A stretch of 64,000 nucleotides of DNA from Cannabis sativa. Lineage: Eukaryota; Streptophyta; Magnoliopsida; Rosales; Cannabaceae. The stretch covers positions 23,743,501-23,807,500 of the forward strand of contig NC_083609.1 of assembly GCF_029168945.1 (NCBI RefSeq). The letters are read 5' to 3'. Position 1 is the stretch's first letter. Each line of letters starts with the position of its first letter. Positions 52,205 to 62,842 of this stretch are shown piece by piece. Position numbers and translations under genes: made by a program. Below the pieces are notes generated by a model. That model did not search any database. It saw nothing but the letters and a program-made list of their open reading frames with translations, and was not told the DNA's origin.

Positions 52205-52480
52205 CTACCAAAAAACAAGATACACCTTGTTGATATAGGTAGTACCAATCAATCTATTTAAGCCCTCTTCAACTGTGTAGTCCCATACCTACACAGTCTC
52301 AGAATCATCCCACTTGACCTTCCCTAGGCGGTGTGGGATTGCACAGCTTACCTGATATTTCCCCTTATGGATCACGGGACTACTGTCTGTCACAATTGGG
52401 ACTACGCAGTCGAAGAGAGCTTAAATAGATTGATTGGTACTACTTTTATCAACAAGGTGCATCTTGTTTTTCGCTAGACC

Positions 52481-52553
52481 ATCACGAAAGAACTCCACAG
52501 TTTAGCGTGCTTGACCTGGGGCAATTTTAGGATGGGTGACCTCCTGGGAAGTT
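52481..52553 (+). other. 5S rRNA-derived sequence, right arm
   Basis: The plus strand reads GAACTCCACAGTTTAGCGTG and later TAGGATGGGTGACCTCCTGG, with the C-box region matching plant 5S exactly. The two 5S segments point outward from the centre of the foldback. Confidence 0.75.
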
Positions 52554-52719
52554 TTCCTAGGAAGCATGCGAGTGAGGACAAAGCACGCTGGAAATACTCG
52601 TGTTGGTCTGTAGGGTCAGTTGTCAATCCATGAAGCAACCAGACTGACGTACTCGTGTATAAGAGCCATTATTCCGTGAGTGTAAGGGCCCAATGGAGGC
52701 TTGAAGCGGGGACGTTACA

Positions 52720-53375
52720 CATTTGACGCTTGATTTTGTGATTATTTGTGGTCTCTCTGCTTTGTTTATATATTTTGATAATGGTGATGAGATATTTTAT
52801 TTTAAAAGCTAACCATGTAGAAATTTTATTAAACCAAGGGTCCTTTTGATATTAGTTATTTTCCTACAGAGCTTTATGAGCTCACCCCCTATTTTTTTTC
52901 CTCAGAGCAACTCAATTTGATGCTAGTGGATGAGGATGGTACTGTTGAGGAAAAAAATCGTTATTAGTTTAGTCTGATTCTACTTATTAAACTTCGAATG
53001 AAATTGATTTTGTATTTAAGCTGGAATGGATGGTCTGGATAACTTAAATTAGCTGTGTACCAGTTAAAAATGGGGACAGATGGATGCTAAATATTATTTT
53101 GGTATTTAATTAACTTATTAAATCTATCTATGCAGTGACTACACAACTGTGGGGATATTATTGTTCTTTCATATTAATGAGTGGTCCTAATTTTGTTATT
53201 AATTATTTCTTTTCGATATAGGAGTTAATCCATTATTTTTAAATAAATATTTTGTGATATAAATTAAAGGATCATTTATAAGCATTATCTTCCTACAAGT
53301 GTCAAAGTGTGACCTTTGACTACCCAAGTTATGGATATTACATATCTGCCGCAGCTTAGGGCTTGAGTCGTGACA
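52720..53375 (+). repeat. 5' LTR fragment of a second Ty3-gypsy element
   Basis: It ends GAGTCGTGACA at 53375, six bases before a tRNA-Met-type primer site, and a gypsy gag follows in the same direction. The start is lost at the foldback junction. AT-rich, no ORF. Confidence 0.6.
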
Positions 53376-53381
53376 AAATAA

Positions 53382-53393
53382 TGGTATCAAAGC
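53382..53393 (+). other. primer binding site of second gypsy element
   Basis: TGGTATCAAAGC, one base from the tRNA-Met site TGGTATCAGAGC. Confidence 0.75.
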
Positions 53394-53580
53394 ACCGAAT
53401 TTAATTACCTCAGAATGTATCACCAAATAGTTTAAATTTATTTTAAATAATAATAGCAATAAATATTTCAATCTTTATGTGTATAAGACATATTTATATT
53501 ATTAGCATTCAACCCTCACTTACTAATTTGATTTTGGTTCTTAGACCTAAGAAAATACCTCTAAGAGGAAGGAAGACAAG

Positions 53581-54303
53581 GAGAACGGTTGGAGAGACGC
53601 CCCTCAAGCTAATGTCTAACCTCCACAAGTTGAATTCCCTATGAACGCTCTTCTCGAAATCTTAATAGCAGTTTCTGCTCAACATATAAATCCTCCCGCT
53701 CGATAGAGTCATCATTTTCAAATCTTTCATCGGATCCAAGTCCCTGAGTTTGAGGGTGGACAAGATTTCACTATAGCTGAAAGGTGGTTGAGGCAGATAA
53801 AGAAAAATTTCAAGGCAATAGGAACACCTGAGGAATACTTAGTTACTTTTGTTGTGTCCAAGTTAGAGGGTGGTGCAGCAAATTGGTGGGAGACCTTATC
53901 CAGGATGATGGAGACTGATGGGATGACTTGGCGAGATTTTGAAAGAGTTTTCAGGGAATAATATTTTAGTCCATCTCACAGGAGGGCTCTGATTGGAGTA
54001 TTTGATGGTTTAAGACAAGGGGATATGACTGTGAATGAGTTTTACATGAAGTTTGTAAAGCTATCCTCTTATCCATATCTTGGTGTTGTTGACCAACACT
54101 TGGTGATTGAACATTTCATGCGTTGTTTGAGGCCTGCGATACATGGTTCAATAGCCCCTTTGACCTTTAACAATCTGATCGAGTCTGTTACAGCAGCCTT
54201 GCGAAATGAGGCTCATGTAGAAGGGAATGAGAAGAAGAACATAAGCAGAGGAAAAGGAAACGACCAAAAATTGACCAAGAAGAATCAAGGGCAGTTGTCC
54301 TAA
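53581..54303 (+). pseudogene. Ty3-gypsy Gag fragment
   Basis: The frame is open to family-level alignment from 53581 but carries in-frame stops near 53617, at 53704 (TAG) and at 53959 (TAA). The domain core is clear: FEGGQDFTIAERWLRQIKK, KLEGGAANWWETLS, MTWRDFERVFRE, then YFSPSHRRALIGVFDGLRQG and VNEFYMKFVKLSSYPYL. This is the retrotransposon-gag domain of chromovirus-type gypsy elements. It ends at 54303 before any zinc knuckle or protease and is joined to copia sequence. Confidence 0.85.
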
Positions 54304-56255
54304 GGGAAACATTTTGAATGACTGTTTAGAAGAGTTTAGGAACTGGAAAAGTCTTGTTGAAAGCCAAATAAATTCTAAAATCAAAGTGTTGAGAACTGAT
54401 AATGGATTAGAATTTATAAATGATGAATTTACTAATTTGTGTTTAAAGTTTGGAATAAAAAGACATAAAACTGTGATAAAGACTCCACACAAAATGGTGT
54501 TGCTAAACGAATGAATAGAACTTTTCTTAATAAAGTTAGATGCTTATTAAAGAAACTGGGGAGAAGCACTACACACTGCATGTTACTTAATTAAGAGGAA
54601 TCCAAATAGAAAAAGTGAATTGAAAACACCTAAAGAGCTGTGGATAGGTAAACCTCCATCTCTGTCTCATTTAAAAATCTTTGGTTGTGTTTCATATGCA
54701 CACAATGTAGAGAACAAACTTGAGAAAAGATCAATAAAATGCATATTTTTGGGATATCCTACTGGTGTAGAAGGTTATAGACTTCTCTCTGTTGAAAATA
54801 ATAAAATTGTAACTAGTAGAGATGTGATTTCCCATTTAAAAATAATGAGAAAGGTGTAGTTTTTGACATTTTAGGTAAAACAAAATGATGCTCAACTTAG
54901 TACTCAACTTGAGCTAGGAAGAGTCATTTCAAACTAGAAAATTACACTAGATAATGTTGAAGACACTAATGCACAACCTGATGATATGAGTGATGTTTTG
55001 GATGACTATCAGCTGGCTCGAGACAGGGTTAGAAGAGAAATAAGAGCCCCTGCTAAGTATGCTGAAGTTGATATAATTGCCTATGCTCTATCTATGGCAA
55101 TGGAATCACAAGACACAGTGCCAACGACCTTTCTTGAAGCAATCAAAAACAAACAAGCCAAGAAATGGAATGTTGCTATGAATTCAGAAATGGTGTCTTT
55201 AAAGAAAAACAAGACCTAGGTTGTTGTTCTCAAACCTGAAGGATAGAAAGTGATTGATTGCAAGTGGATTTTTAAGCTCAAGGAAGGAATGACAGATGAT
55301 GAACCAATGGTGTACAAAGCAAGATTGGTAGTTCAAGGTTTTACTCAAGTAGAAGGTGTGACTACTCTGAAATATTCTCTCCAGTGGTAAAAATGAAAAC
55401 TATCATAATGATGTTGGCTCTTGTTGTGCAATATGATTGGAACATAAAACAAATGGATGTGAAGACTGCTTGAATGGAAGGCTTGAAGAAACCATCTGCA
55501 TGAGACAGCCTGATGGATTCAAGGTGGAATCTAAAGATGGAGAGCTAGTTTGTTTACTGAAAAGGTCTTTATATGGTTTGAAGAAATCTCCTCGACAATG
55601 GTATAAGAAATTTGAGAAAGTTGTGACAAGGGTTGGATACACAAGATCCAAATATGACACTTGCCTTTATTTTACAAACTTGAACTCACAAGCTGTAACA
55701 TTTTTACTAGTGTATGTTGATGATATGTTAATCATGGGAAAGGATCAAAATCAAACTGAAAAACTCAAGTATGTTCTCAAAAGCGAATTTGAAATGAAAT
55801 ACTTAGGGGTGGCTAAGAAAATTTTGAGGATCGAGATACTTAGAGATAGGAAGAATCAGAAGATGCTATTGACTCAAGGCAAGTACATTGAAAATGTTTT
55901 AAGGAAATTCAAGATGAATGACGCAAAAGAAACTAAAGTCCCCCTGGCTGGACACTTTGTGTTCTCCACCAGTCAATCTCCCAAAGATCACAAAGAAAGA
56001 AAATAGATGATGAAAATACCATATGCTGAAGCAATTAGGAGTATCATGTATGTTATGATTAGCACCAAGCCTGACATTGTATATGCAGTTAGCAGTCTCA
56101 GCAAATACATGTCAACCCTTGTGAAAAACACTGGAAAGGAGTTAAATAGTTACTAAGGTATCTCAAGACAACAACTCACTATGGATTGAAGTTCAAGAAA
56201 GCAGGAATCAAGGTGGAAATTGAAGGATTTATTGGTGCAAATTATGCATCAAACA
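54304..56255 (+). pseudogene. Ty1-copia pol fragment (integrase, RT, RNase H start)
   Basis: It starts in mid-integrase (FRNWKSLVESQ, KVLRTDNGLEF) and continues with TPKELWIGKPPSLSHLKIFGCVSYAH and FLGYPTGVEGYRLL, the integrase end. RT follows: KQMDVKTA, LNGRLEETICMRQPDGF, SLYGLKKSPRQWYKKF and the catalytic YVDDM at about 55712. RNase H begins near 56215 (GFIGANYAS) and stops at 56255 where another repeat starts. Stops and frameshifts break it into at least five frames. Pre-integrase, protease, gag and LTRs are absent. It is unrelated in sequence to copia elements 1 and 2 or the Sirevirus. Confidence 0.88.
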
Positions 56256-56256
56256 T

Positions 56257-56688
56257 AGGGCTGAACATCGGGCGGGTTTACTGGGTTTCAAGTTTGCGGG
56301 TTTCGGGTTCAAAAAAATGAAACTGAACCCGGATCCGAATAGGGCACGGGTTGGCGGGTCACGGGTTGGCAGGTTTCCGTTGGCCGGGGTGACCGGGTTG
56401 GCGGGTTGACCTGGTCAACTCGGTCAATTCTTTAAAAAAATTAGTTTTTTATTCAAAACTAATAAAAATAACAATAAATTATAATAAAATTTATATATAT
56501 TATTAAAAAATTATTATATATTTCTGAATATAAATTATTTTATATAATATATATAAATTTTTAATAAAAAATTATATATAAAAATATATTTAATTTATAT
56601 TATTTAAGAAAATAAATTTATAAAAAATAAAAAAAAAATCTGAGAGTTTAAATTTTAAAAAAAAATTAGGATTTTTTATTTTTTAATT
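56257..56688. repeat. unassigned repeat: GC-rich CGGGT-type start, then AT-rich
   Basis: GGGCTGAACATCGGGCGGGT opens a stretch dominated by variations of GCGGGTT/CGGGTTGGC (to about 56425), followed by AT-rich DNA. Similar starts occur in non-autonomous plant DNA transposons of hAT type, but I see no matching inverted end here. It may continue beyond the Sirevirus insertion, outside the window. Confidence 0.35.
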
Positions 56689-57914
56689 GTTAATTCCATT
56701 TTTGGCATATTTAATTGACAAAAATATTTTATTATTTAATGTATATTTCGGCTGGCATATATTGATATGGTTTCCATATTTGTGTAAATCAAACTTGAAA
56801 GGAAAGTTGTCTAGCTTTCCTATTTTTGGAAAAAAGGTAAAAATGGTAAGTTTGGTTACCCATTTCGTTTTTTATCTAACCAGCTGTTATTCTGATCTTG
56901 TGTTGAGTTTCCCATTTTCTAAGATCAGGTTTCTTGAAGAGAAAACCGGAGCTAGACTTTCCTTTTCTATAAAAGGAAAGTTGTAGTTACTGCCCACGAT
57001 TCTGTATGTACAGAAACGGAAATTCCTGGACTGATTGAAGAATTATTTTAGGGAAGTTTCTAGTGGGTTGAGGTCTTGTTCAGACCGAATGTAAGCTGTG
57101 TATGAGATGTATATTCATTATAAATACATCCCATAGCTGCTAGGTTTTGTATCTCTTTCACACACTTAGAATTGCTTTCATATCTTAAGGAAAGAGTGTC
57201 TTTGTTTAGTACCTCTCTTGGTACCTCTCTTGTATCTTTGAATTTCATTCATATCTTTAGAAAAGAGAGTCTTTGATTTGTAGAGAAGAGTTGTTCTACT
57301 CTTACTCTGTTTATTTGTTGTTTGTATTGTCTTGAGTCTGTATTCAAGTCTACAACGAAGAAGAACATCAGTGCACCTTCGGGAGAAGGGTATTTACAAG
57401 CTTTCGGGAGATTGCTTTTGAAGTCTTGCATCGGGAGGATACAAGCACACAACCTTCGGGAGATGGTTGTATAGGCTTTCGGGAGATAGCCTTTAAGCCT
57501 TGAATCGGGAGGATTCAAGCACTCTTCAAGGTGATCGAAGGGAGTTCGAGCACTTGGAGTTTTATCAAGATTCGGTTAGTAGGTGGAATACATCAAGCTT
57601 GCGGCATACAATAAGAGGGAGTTTATTTATGCATAAGTCAATTACTTTGTATTTTTGATACCGATCTAATGAATCTTATCTCTGGGCGTGGCCCCGTGGA
57701 CTAGTAACAATCTGAAAGGATTGTTGAAACCACGTACAAAAATCTTGTGTGTTTTTACTTTTATGCACTGTTTGTTTTTCTGGGTTTCTCTGGAGTTACG
57801 GAGTTGCATTCTGTAACTACAGAAAACTGTTTTCAGTACCAGTTTTATTATTCCGCATTTAATTAATCATTTAATTAAATAATCAAACTGGGAATATTAA
57901 AATACGGAATTTCA
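56689..57914 (+). repeat. 5' LTR of Sirevirus
   Basis: The right end (GGAATTTCA, 57914) is fixed by the primer site two bases on. The left end is put at TGTTAATTCC because it roughly mirrors the right end; the second LTR is off the window, so this start is a guess. The GC-richer repeats near 57380-57500 have a 'cttcgggagat/atcgggaggat' unit recurring about six times. Confidence 0.6.
56968..56975 (+). promoter_or_regulatory. TATA box of Sirevirus LTR
   Basis: TATAAAAG sits in the middle of a perfect 10 bp inverted repeat (CTTTCCTTTT 56957-56966; AAAAGGAAAG 56971-56980). Confidence 0.6.
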
Positions 57915-57916
57915 TT

Positions 57917-57928
57917 TGGTATCAGAGC
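57917..57928 (+). other. primer binding site of Sirevirus (tRNA-Met)
   Basis: TGGTATCAGAGC, an exact match to the copia initiator-tRNA primer site, two bases after the LTR. Confidence 0.92.
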
Positions 57929-57987
57929 AAGTCACTAAATTCTTAGTGAGATCTTGAGGTTATTCCGTTTAACTTGTTTTGTGTGAG

Positions 57988-59079
57988 ATGTCTTTGTTTG
58001 CAGAAGGAAGTTCCATCTCTAGACCTCCTCTATTGAATGAGTCGAATTATCCTTATTGGAAGGTCAGGATGAGAGCTTTCATCAAATCGCAAGATGAGAA
58101 AGCATGGAGAGCTATTCTTACAGGTTGGTCTCAACCTACTGAAAATGATGAAAAAGGTAATACTCAGGTAAAATCTGAACTCAGTTGGACCACTGAAGAT
58201 GAAAAACTGTCTAGTTATAATAATAAGGCTTTACATGCTATTTTTAATGGTGTTGGTGAAGGTTTTATTAAATTAATCTCATCTTGTGAATCTGCAAAAG
58301 AAGCATGGGAAATCCTTCAAATTCAATTTGAAGGTACTGCTGATGTAAAGAGATCACGATTTACCATGCTTCAAACTAGATTTGATGAATTGAGAATGTC
58401 AGATACTGAAACTTTAAATGATTTCTATGAAAGATTATCTGATATTTCTAATGAGTTTTTTGCCTTGGGAGAAAAACTAGATGAATCTGTCTTGGTTCGA
58501 AAAATTGTTCGAGTTCTTCCTGACAGGTTTGATACAAAAATACTTGCAATGGAAGAGGCAAAAGATTTTGGCAAAATGAAGGTTGAGGAACTCATGGGAT
58601 CTTTAAGAACCTTTGAGTTGAATCAACAAATCAAGAAAAAGAGTAAGCAAAATCTCTCGAATGAGAAAAGCAAAGGTATTGCCTTTAATGCTTCTGAAAA
58701 TATTGTTTCTGATGATGAAAATGATGATGAAATGGTTCTATTGGCAAAAAATTTCCAAAAATTCTTGAAATCTGGTGGAAATAAAAAGTTCTTTTCAAAG
58801 AACCCAAAAGGTAACATTTCTGGTAACATTCCCTCTAAACCTTTTCCATCTAACAATAAAAAAGGTATTAAATGCAGAGAATGTGAAGGTTTTGGTCACA
58901 CTCAATCTGAATGTGCTAATACCTTAAAGAAAAATAAAAAGGGATTGAATGTTACCTGGAGTGATGATTCTGAGAGTAGTGAGGATGAAAAAGAAAAAGT
59001 TGTCCTAACAAGTGTTTTGTCAAGAAATTTGCATGAAAAAGGAAAAAAGCATTTGCTTGAACAATATCCTGATCAATGA
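57988..59079 (+). CDS. Sirevirus Gag, N-terminal part
   Basis: I chose the ATG at 57988 (MSLFAEGSS) because the nine bases before it in frame start with TTG. The UBN2/copia-gag domain is complete: NESNYPYWKVRMRAFIKS, LHAIFNGVGE, EAWEILQIQFEG, then KRSRFTMLQTRFDELRM and the charged VEELMGSLRTFELN. The zinc knuckle CRECEGFGHTQSEC (CX2CX4HX4C) follows near residue 300 and leads into an acidic Ser/Asp/Glu tail. The frame stops at 59079; family sequence continues in another frame from about 59045, so a one-base change has cut Gag from the polyprotein. Gag forms the particle and binds RNA. Confidence 0.88.
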   Translation: MSLFAEGSSISRPPLLNESNYPYWKVRMRAFIKSQDEKAWRAILTGWSQPTENDEKGNTQVKSELSWTTEDEKLSSYNNKALHAIFNGVGEGFIKLISSCESAKEAWEILQIQFEGTADVKRSRFTMLQTRFDELRMSDTETLNDFYERLSDISNEFFALGEKLDESVLVRKIVRVLPDRFDTKILAMEEAKDFGKMKVEELMGSLRTFELNQQIKKKSKQNLSNEKSKGIAFNASENIVSDDENDDEMVLLAKNFQKFLKSGGNKKFFSKNPKGNISGNIPSKPFPSNNKKGIKCRECEGFGHTQSECANTLKKNKKGLNVTWSDDSESSEDEKEKVVLTSVLSRNLHEKGKKHLLEQYPDQ

Positions 59080-59995
59080 CAACAAGGAAGAATCCAGATC
59101 CGAATCAGATGAGTCAGAAATTGATGAGGATTCCATGATTGAATCCTACAAGGTAATGTTTGGTAAGTGGTTGGAAACTAGTGCTGAAAATCGCTCCCTG
59201 GTTAAAGATAATAAAATTTTGTGTAACAACATTAATGAGTTGGAAGATAAACTCAAATGTTGTGAATCTGAATTGTCCTTAAAAGAGTCAAAAATTATTT
59301 CTTTAACCAAGGAAATTGATAACATTAAAAAGAATGTTAAAATGTTAAATCCAGGTTCCACCATCTTTGAAAAAATTCAAAAATCTGGCCAAACCAATCA
59401 TGTTGAAATTTTGGGTTATGTTCCAAATCAACCTGTGTCTAATACCACTAATAGTTTTGTTTCTGGAAGAACTGTTTCTACCTCGCAGGTCTCTGTCTCG
59501 ACAGCAAAGCACTCTGTTGTTACAGAAAAGAAGCATCACGGTAAGTTTGACAACTTCAAAGGGAAAGGAAGACGTTTCATTCCTATTTGCCATTTTTGTG
59601 GAGTAAAAGGTCACATTCGACCTAAATGCATAACCATGCATAACATGTTTAAATCTAATTACATTGGAAATAAACATGTTTTACAAAAACAAAAATGGGT
59701 TGTCAAAAACAAATGCTTGGTAGGTTCTACTTGTTTTAAAACTGTTGCTTCTAACATGTGGTATTTTGATAGTGGTTGTTCCAAACACATGACAGGTGAA
59801 AAAAAATTTCTTGTGAACATAAGACCAATGGACTGTGGAGAAGTTACATTTGGTAACGGTCTTACTGGTAAAGTCATAGGAATGGGAACTCTCAAGTTCG
59901 AAGGGCTTCCTAAACTAAAGAATGTCATGTTGGTTGAAGGACTAAAAGCTAATCTACTTAGCATTAGTCGATTTGTGATCGTGGTTATCTTGTGA
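59045..59995 (+). pseudogene. Sirevirus Gag C-terminus and protease
   Basis: After the frameshift come an acidic stretch (ESRSESDESEIDED), a heptad-rich coiled coil (about 59200-59340), the family marker LNPGST, and a second zinc knuckle CHFCGVKGHIRPKC near 59589. The protease follows with WYFDSGCSKHMTG, which contains the catalytic DSG, then VTFGNGLTGKVIGMGTL. A one-base deletion near 59972 shifts the frame (the expected LLSISxFCDRGYLVSFDS is split), ending it at 59995. Confidence 0.85.
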
Positions 59996-61133
59996 GCTTT
60001 GATAGCAATCATTGCTATGTATATAATATTCTTGATGAAATTGTGTTACAAGGGCTGCGATCTAGTGATAATTGTTATACTCTCACTACGCATGCCACTT
60101 ATCATTCTGTCATTGAAAATGTTACTGACCTATGGCATGAAAAACTTGGTCACATTCACTTTAAAAATCTGAAAAAATTATCTGTTTCAGGGATTGTTCG
60201 AGGATTACCTAAATTAGGTAAAGAGTCATTGGGAAAATGTGGTCCATGCCAGTTAGGTAAGCAACTGAAAATTTCTCACAAGAGTGTCCCAGATGTGAAT
60301 ACTTCCAGAGTTCTCGAACTCTTGCACATGGACTTAATGGGTCCAATCCAGGTAGAAAGCTTAAATGGTAAAAGATATATTTTTGTTTGTGTTGATGATT
60401 TTTCTCGATTCTCATGGGTGGATTTTTTGAGAGAAAAATCTGATACTTTTGAAGCTTTCCAAACTCGTGTTTGAAATTACGAGTTGAAAAAGATTGTAAC
60501 ATTGGCAAAATTGTTAGGATTAGGAGTGATCATGGTAAGGAATTTGAAAATACCGTATATGATGAATTTTGTAAAGCTAACGGTATTTCTCATGAATTTT
60601 CTGCTCCTAAAACTCCTCCACAAAATGGAGTGGTTGAAAGAAAGAATCGTACTCTAGCAGAAATGGCTAGAGTAATGTTGAATAGCAAGAAGCTCACAAA
60701 GCGCCTTTGGGCCGAAGCCATTAACAACCGCTTGCTATATCATCAACAAGAGTATTCTTGCGCCCAGGTACTCACAAAACACCATATGAAATCTCGGAAA
60801 GGTAAGAAACCAAATGTAAGTCACTTTCATGTGTTCGGATGTAAGTGTTATATTTTACGAGATCGTGATTACATTGGTAAATTTGATTCTAAAAGTGATG
60901 AAGGTGTTTTCTTAGGATATTCCACAAATAGTAGGGCATATCGTGTGTATAACATGAGAACCCAAACTCGTTATGGAATCGCTAATGTTGTTGTTGATGA
61001 TCTAAAAGATTTTTCTGAGTTTTCCACAGAAGAACAGATTGAAGATTTGCTTGAAAAACCTGCTGTGAGGAAAAGGAACCCGACGAAGCTTCGAGCGCCG
61101 TCGAGGTTACGTGCAGGAATCGTTGCTACGTAA
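59980..61133 (+). pseudogene. Sirevirus integrase
   Basis: The HHCC zinc domain is present (WHEKLGHIHFKNL ... CGPCQLGKQ). The catalytic triad is intact: Asp in LHMDLMGP, Asp in IRSDHGKEFE and Glu in PPQNGVVERKNRTLAEM. The C-terminal FGCKCYILRD and FLGYSTNSRAYRVYN blocks follow. A one-base indel near 60460 separates 59992-60474 from 60471-61133. A TAA at 61131-61133 stops the frame, and codons continue in the same frame on the other side (NPTTKESEYPLNSI). Integrase inserts the cDNA into the host genome. Confidence 0.88.
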
Positions 61134-62404
61134 AATCCAACAACAAAAGAATCCGAGTATCCTTTAAATTCAATCACTGATCCAATACAGAGGGAACCAT
61201 CCTCCAGGGTTAAAAAGAATCATCCTTCAGATCTCATCCTTGGAAACTTGGATGAGAGCATGGTTACAAGAAGAAAATATGCCAATATAATTCAATTTTT
61301 ATGTTTTATTTCTTCTTTAGAACCTAAATCTGTAAAAGAAGCTTTAATGGATGAAGATTGGTTTCTAGCTATGCAGGATGAGCTTCATCAGTTTGTTCGA
61401 AACAAAGTCTGGAAAATGATTCCAAGACCACCGTTTGTGAACATCATTGGAACCAAGTGGATCTTCAAAAATAAGAGTGATGAGTTTGGCACTATCATTC
61501 GAAACAAGGCAAGGTTGGTTGCCCAAGGATACACTCAAGTTGAGGGTGTTGACTTTGATGAAACATTTGCTCCAGTAGCTAGACTGGAATCGATCAGGTT
61601 ACTTCTTTCCATAGCTTGCATTCTTGGTATTAAATTGTATCAAATGGATGTCAAATCCGCTTTTTTGAATGGGCTGTTAAAAGAAGAAGTGTATGTGGAA
61701 CAACCTAAAGGATTTGAGGATCCACATTTTCCTGATCATGTTTATAAGTTAGACAAGGCTTTGTATGGTCTAAAACAAGCACCACGTGCTTGGTATGAGC
61801 GTCTAACTGAATTCTTGCTTTCTCATGATTACAAGAGAGGAAATGTTGATAAAACACTTTTCATCAAAAACATTAATTCTGATGTGATTGTTGCTCAAAT
61901 ATATGTTGATGATATTGTGTTTGACTCTACTTCTAACTCTGAAGTGCAGTTTTTTGTTTCCCAAATGCAAAAGGAGTTCGAAATGAGTATGGTAGGTGAA
62001 CTCACTTATTTTCTCGGTCTTCAAGTGAAGCAATCAGATGAGGGAACTTTTGTCACTCAAAGTAAGTATGCGAAGAATTTGGTGAAAAAATTTGGCCTTG
62101 AAAAAGCCAAACATACCAACACTCCCATGAGCACAACTTTGAAATTAAGCAAAGATGAACAAGGAGTAAAGGTAGATCAAACTTTGTATCGAAGTATGAT
62201 AGGAAGTTTGCTTTATCTTACTGCTAGTCGTCCTGATATTTGCTATAGTGTTGGTGTTTGTGCACGTTATCAGGCTAATCCCATGGAATCCCATCTTTCT
62301 GCTGTGAAAAGAATCATTCGCTATGTAAATAGCACTATTGATTTTGGGATTTGGTTTTCAAAAGACACTAATTCTAACCTTGTTTGCTTTAGTGATGCCG
62401 ATCA
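61134..62404 (+). pseudogene. Sirevirus reverse transcriptase
   Basis: It is in frame with integrase after the TAA at 61131. RT blocks: NKVWKMIPRP, GTKWIFKNKSDEFG, NKARLVAQGYTQVEGVDFDETFAPVAR, QMDVKSAFLNG, ALYGLKQAPRAWYERL and the catalytic YVDDI at about 61902. The connection YRSMIGSLLYLTASRPDI follows. RT is uninterrupted across about 420 codons, so this part has been well preserved. A one-base loss near 62405 in SDADQG (family: SDADWAG) shifts the RNase H frame. Confidence 0.9.
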
Positions 62405-62842
62405 AGGTGTAATGCTGATGATAGAAAAAGTACTAGTGGTGGATGTTTCTATCTTGGAAACAATTTGGTTTCATGGCATAGCAAGAAGCAAAACTCAATC
62501 TCTTCCGTCCACGCAGAGGCTGAGTACATTGCTGCGGGTAGTTGTTGTACCCAATTGTTATGGATGAAACAAATGATGGCAGATTATGGGTTTGATTTGA
62601 AAACTTTAACCATTTTTTGTGATAACACTAGTGCTATAAACATTTCTAAGAATCCTGTTCAACACTCTCGCACTAAGCACATAGACATTCGTCATCACTT
62701 TATTAGAGAGCTTGTGGAAAATAAAATTCTTGTCTTAGAATATGTTGAAACTAGCAAACAAATTGCAGATATTTTTACTAAAGCTCTTGACTCGGTCCGA
62801 TTTATTTCTCTAAGGAAATCCTTAGGGGTTTGTACTGTTTAA
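62405..62842 (+). pseudogene. Sirevirus RNase H
   Basis: After the frameshift the DNA reads CNADDRKSTSGGCFYLG, VSWHSKKQNSISSVHAEAEYIAA, CDNTSAINISKNPVQHSRTK and HIDIRHHFIRELVE, which give the acidic catalytic residues and the conserved HIDIR-HF block. The frame ends at 62842, the natural end of copia pol. RNase H removes the RNA template after copying. Confidence 0.88.

Larger units (their letters stand above)
51968..52719. mobile_element. foldback element with Cassandra-like, 5S-bearing arms
   Basis: Two arms of about 330 bp (51968-52295 and 52388-52719) are inverted repeats of each other around a 92 bp centre. Each arm has LTR-like ends: outer ends TGTAATGTCCCC / inverse of GGGGACGTTACA, inner ends TGTGTAGG / TGTCACAA. 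Each arm contains sequence clearly derived from 5S rRNA. Cassandra elements are small retrotransposons (TRIMs) whose direct LTRs carry 5S sequence; here the arms are inverted, head to head. No protein is encoded. No target duplication is evident. Confidence 0.75.

Noticed and set aside
52131..52553. Functional 5S rRNA genes
   Set aside because: Only the central part of 5S is present, with a diverged A-box spacer, and both copies are embedded in inverted repeat arms, so they are 5S-derived, not 5S genes.
56257..56430. Protein-coding reading of the GC-rich CGGGT-type stretch
   Set aside because: The sequence is repetitive, has no conserved frame, and matches the appearance of a non-autonomous DNA transposon end.
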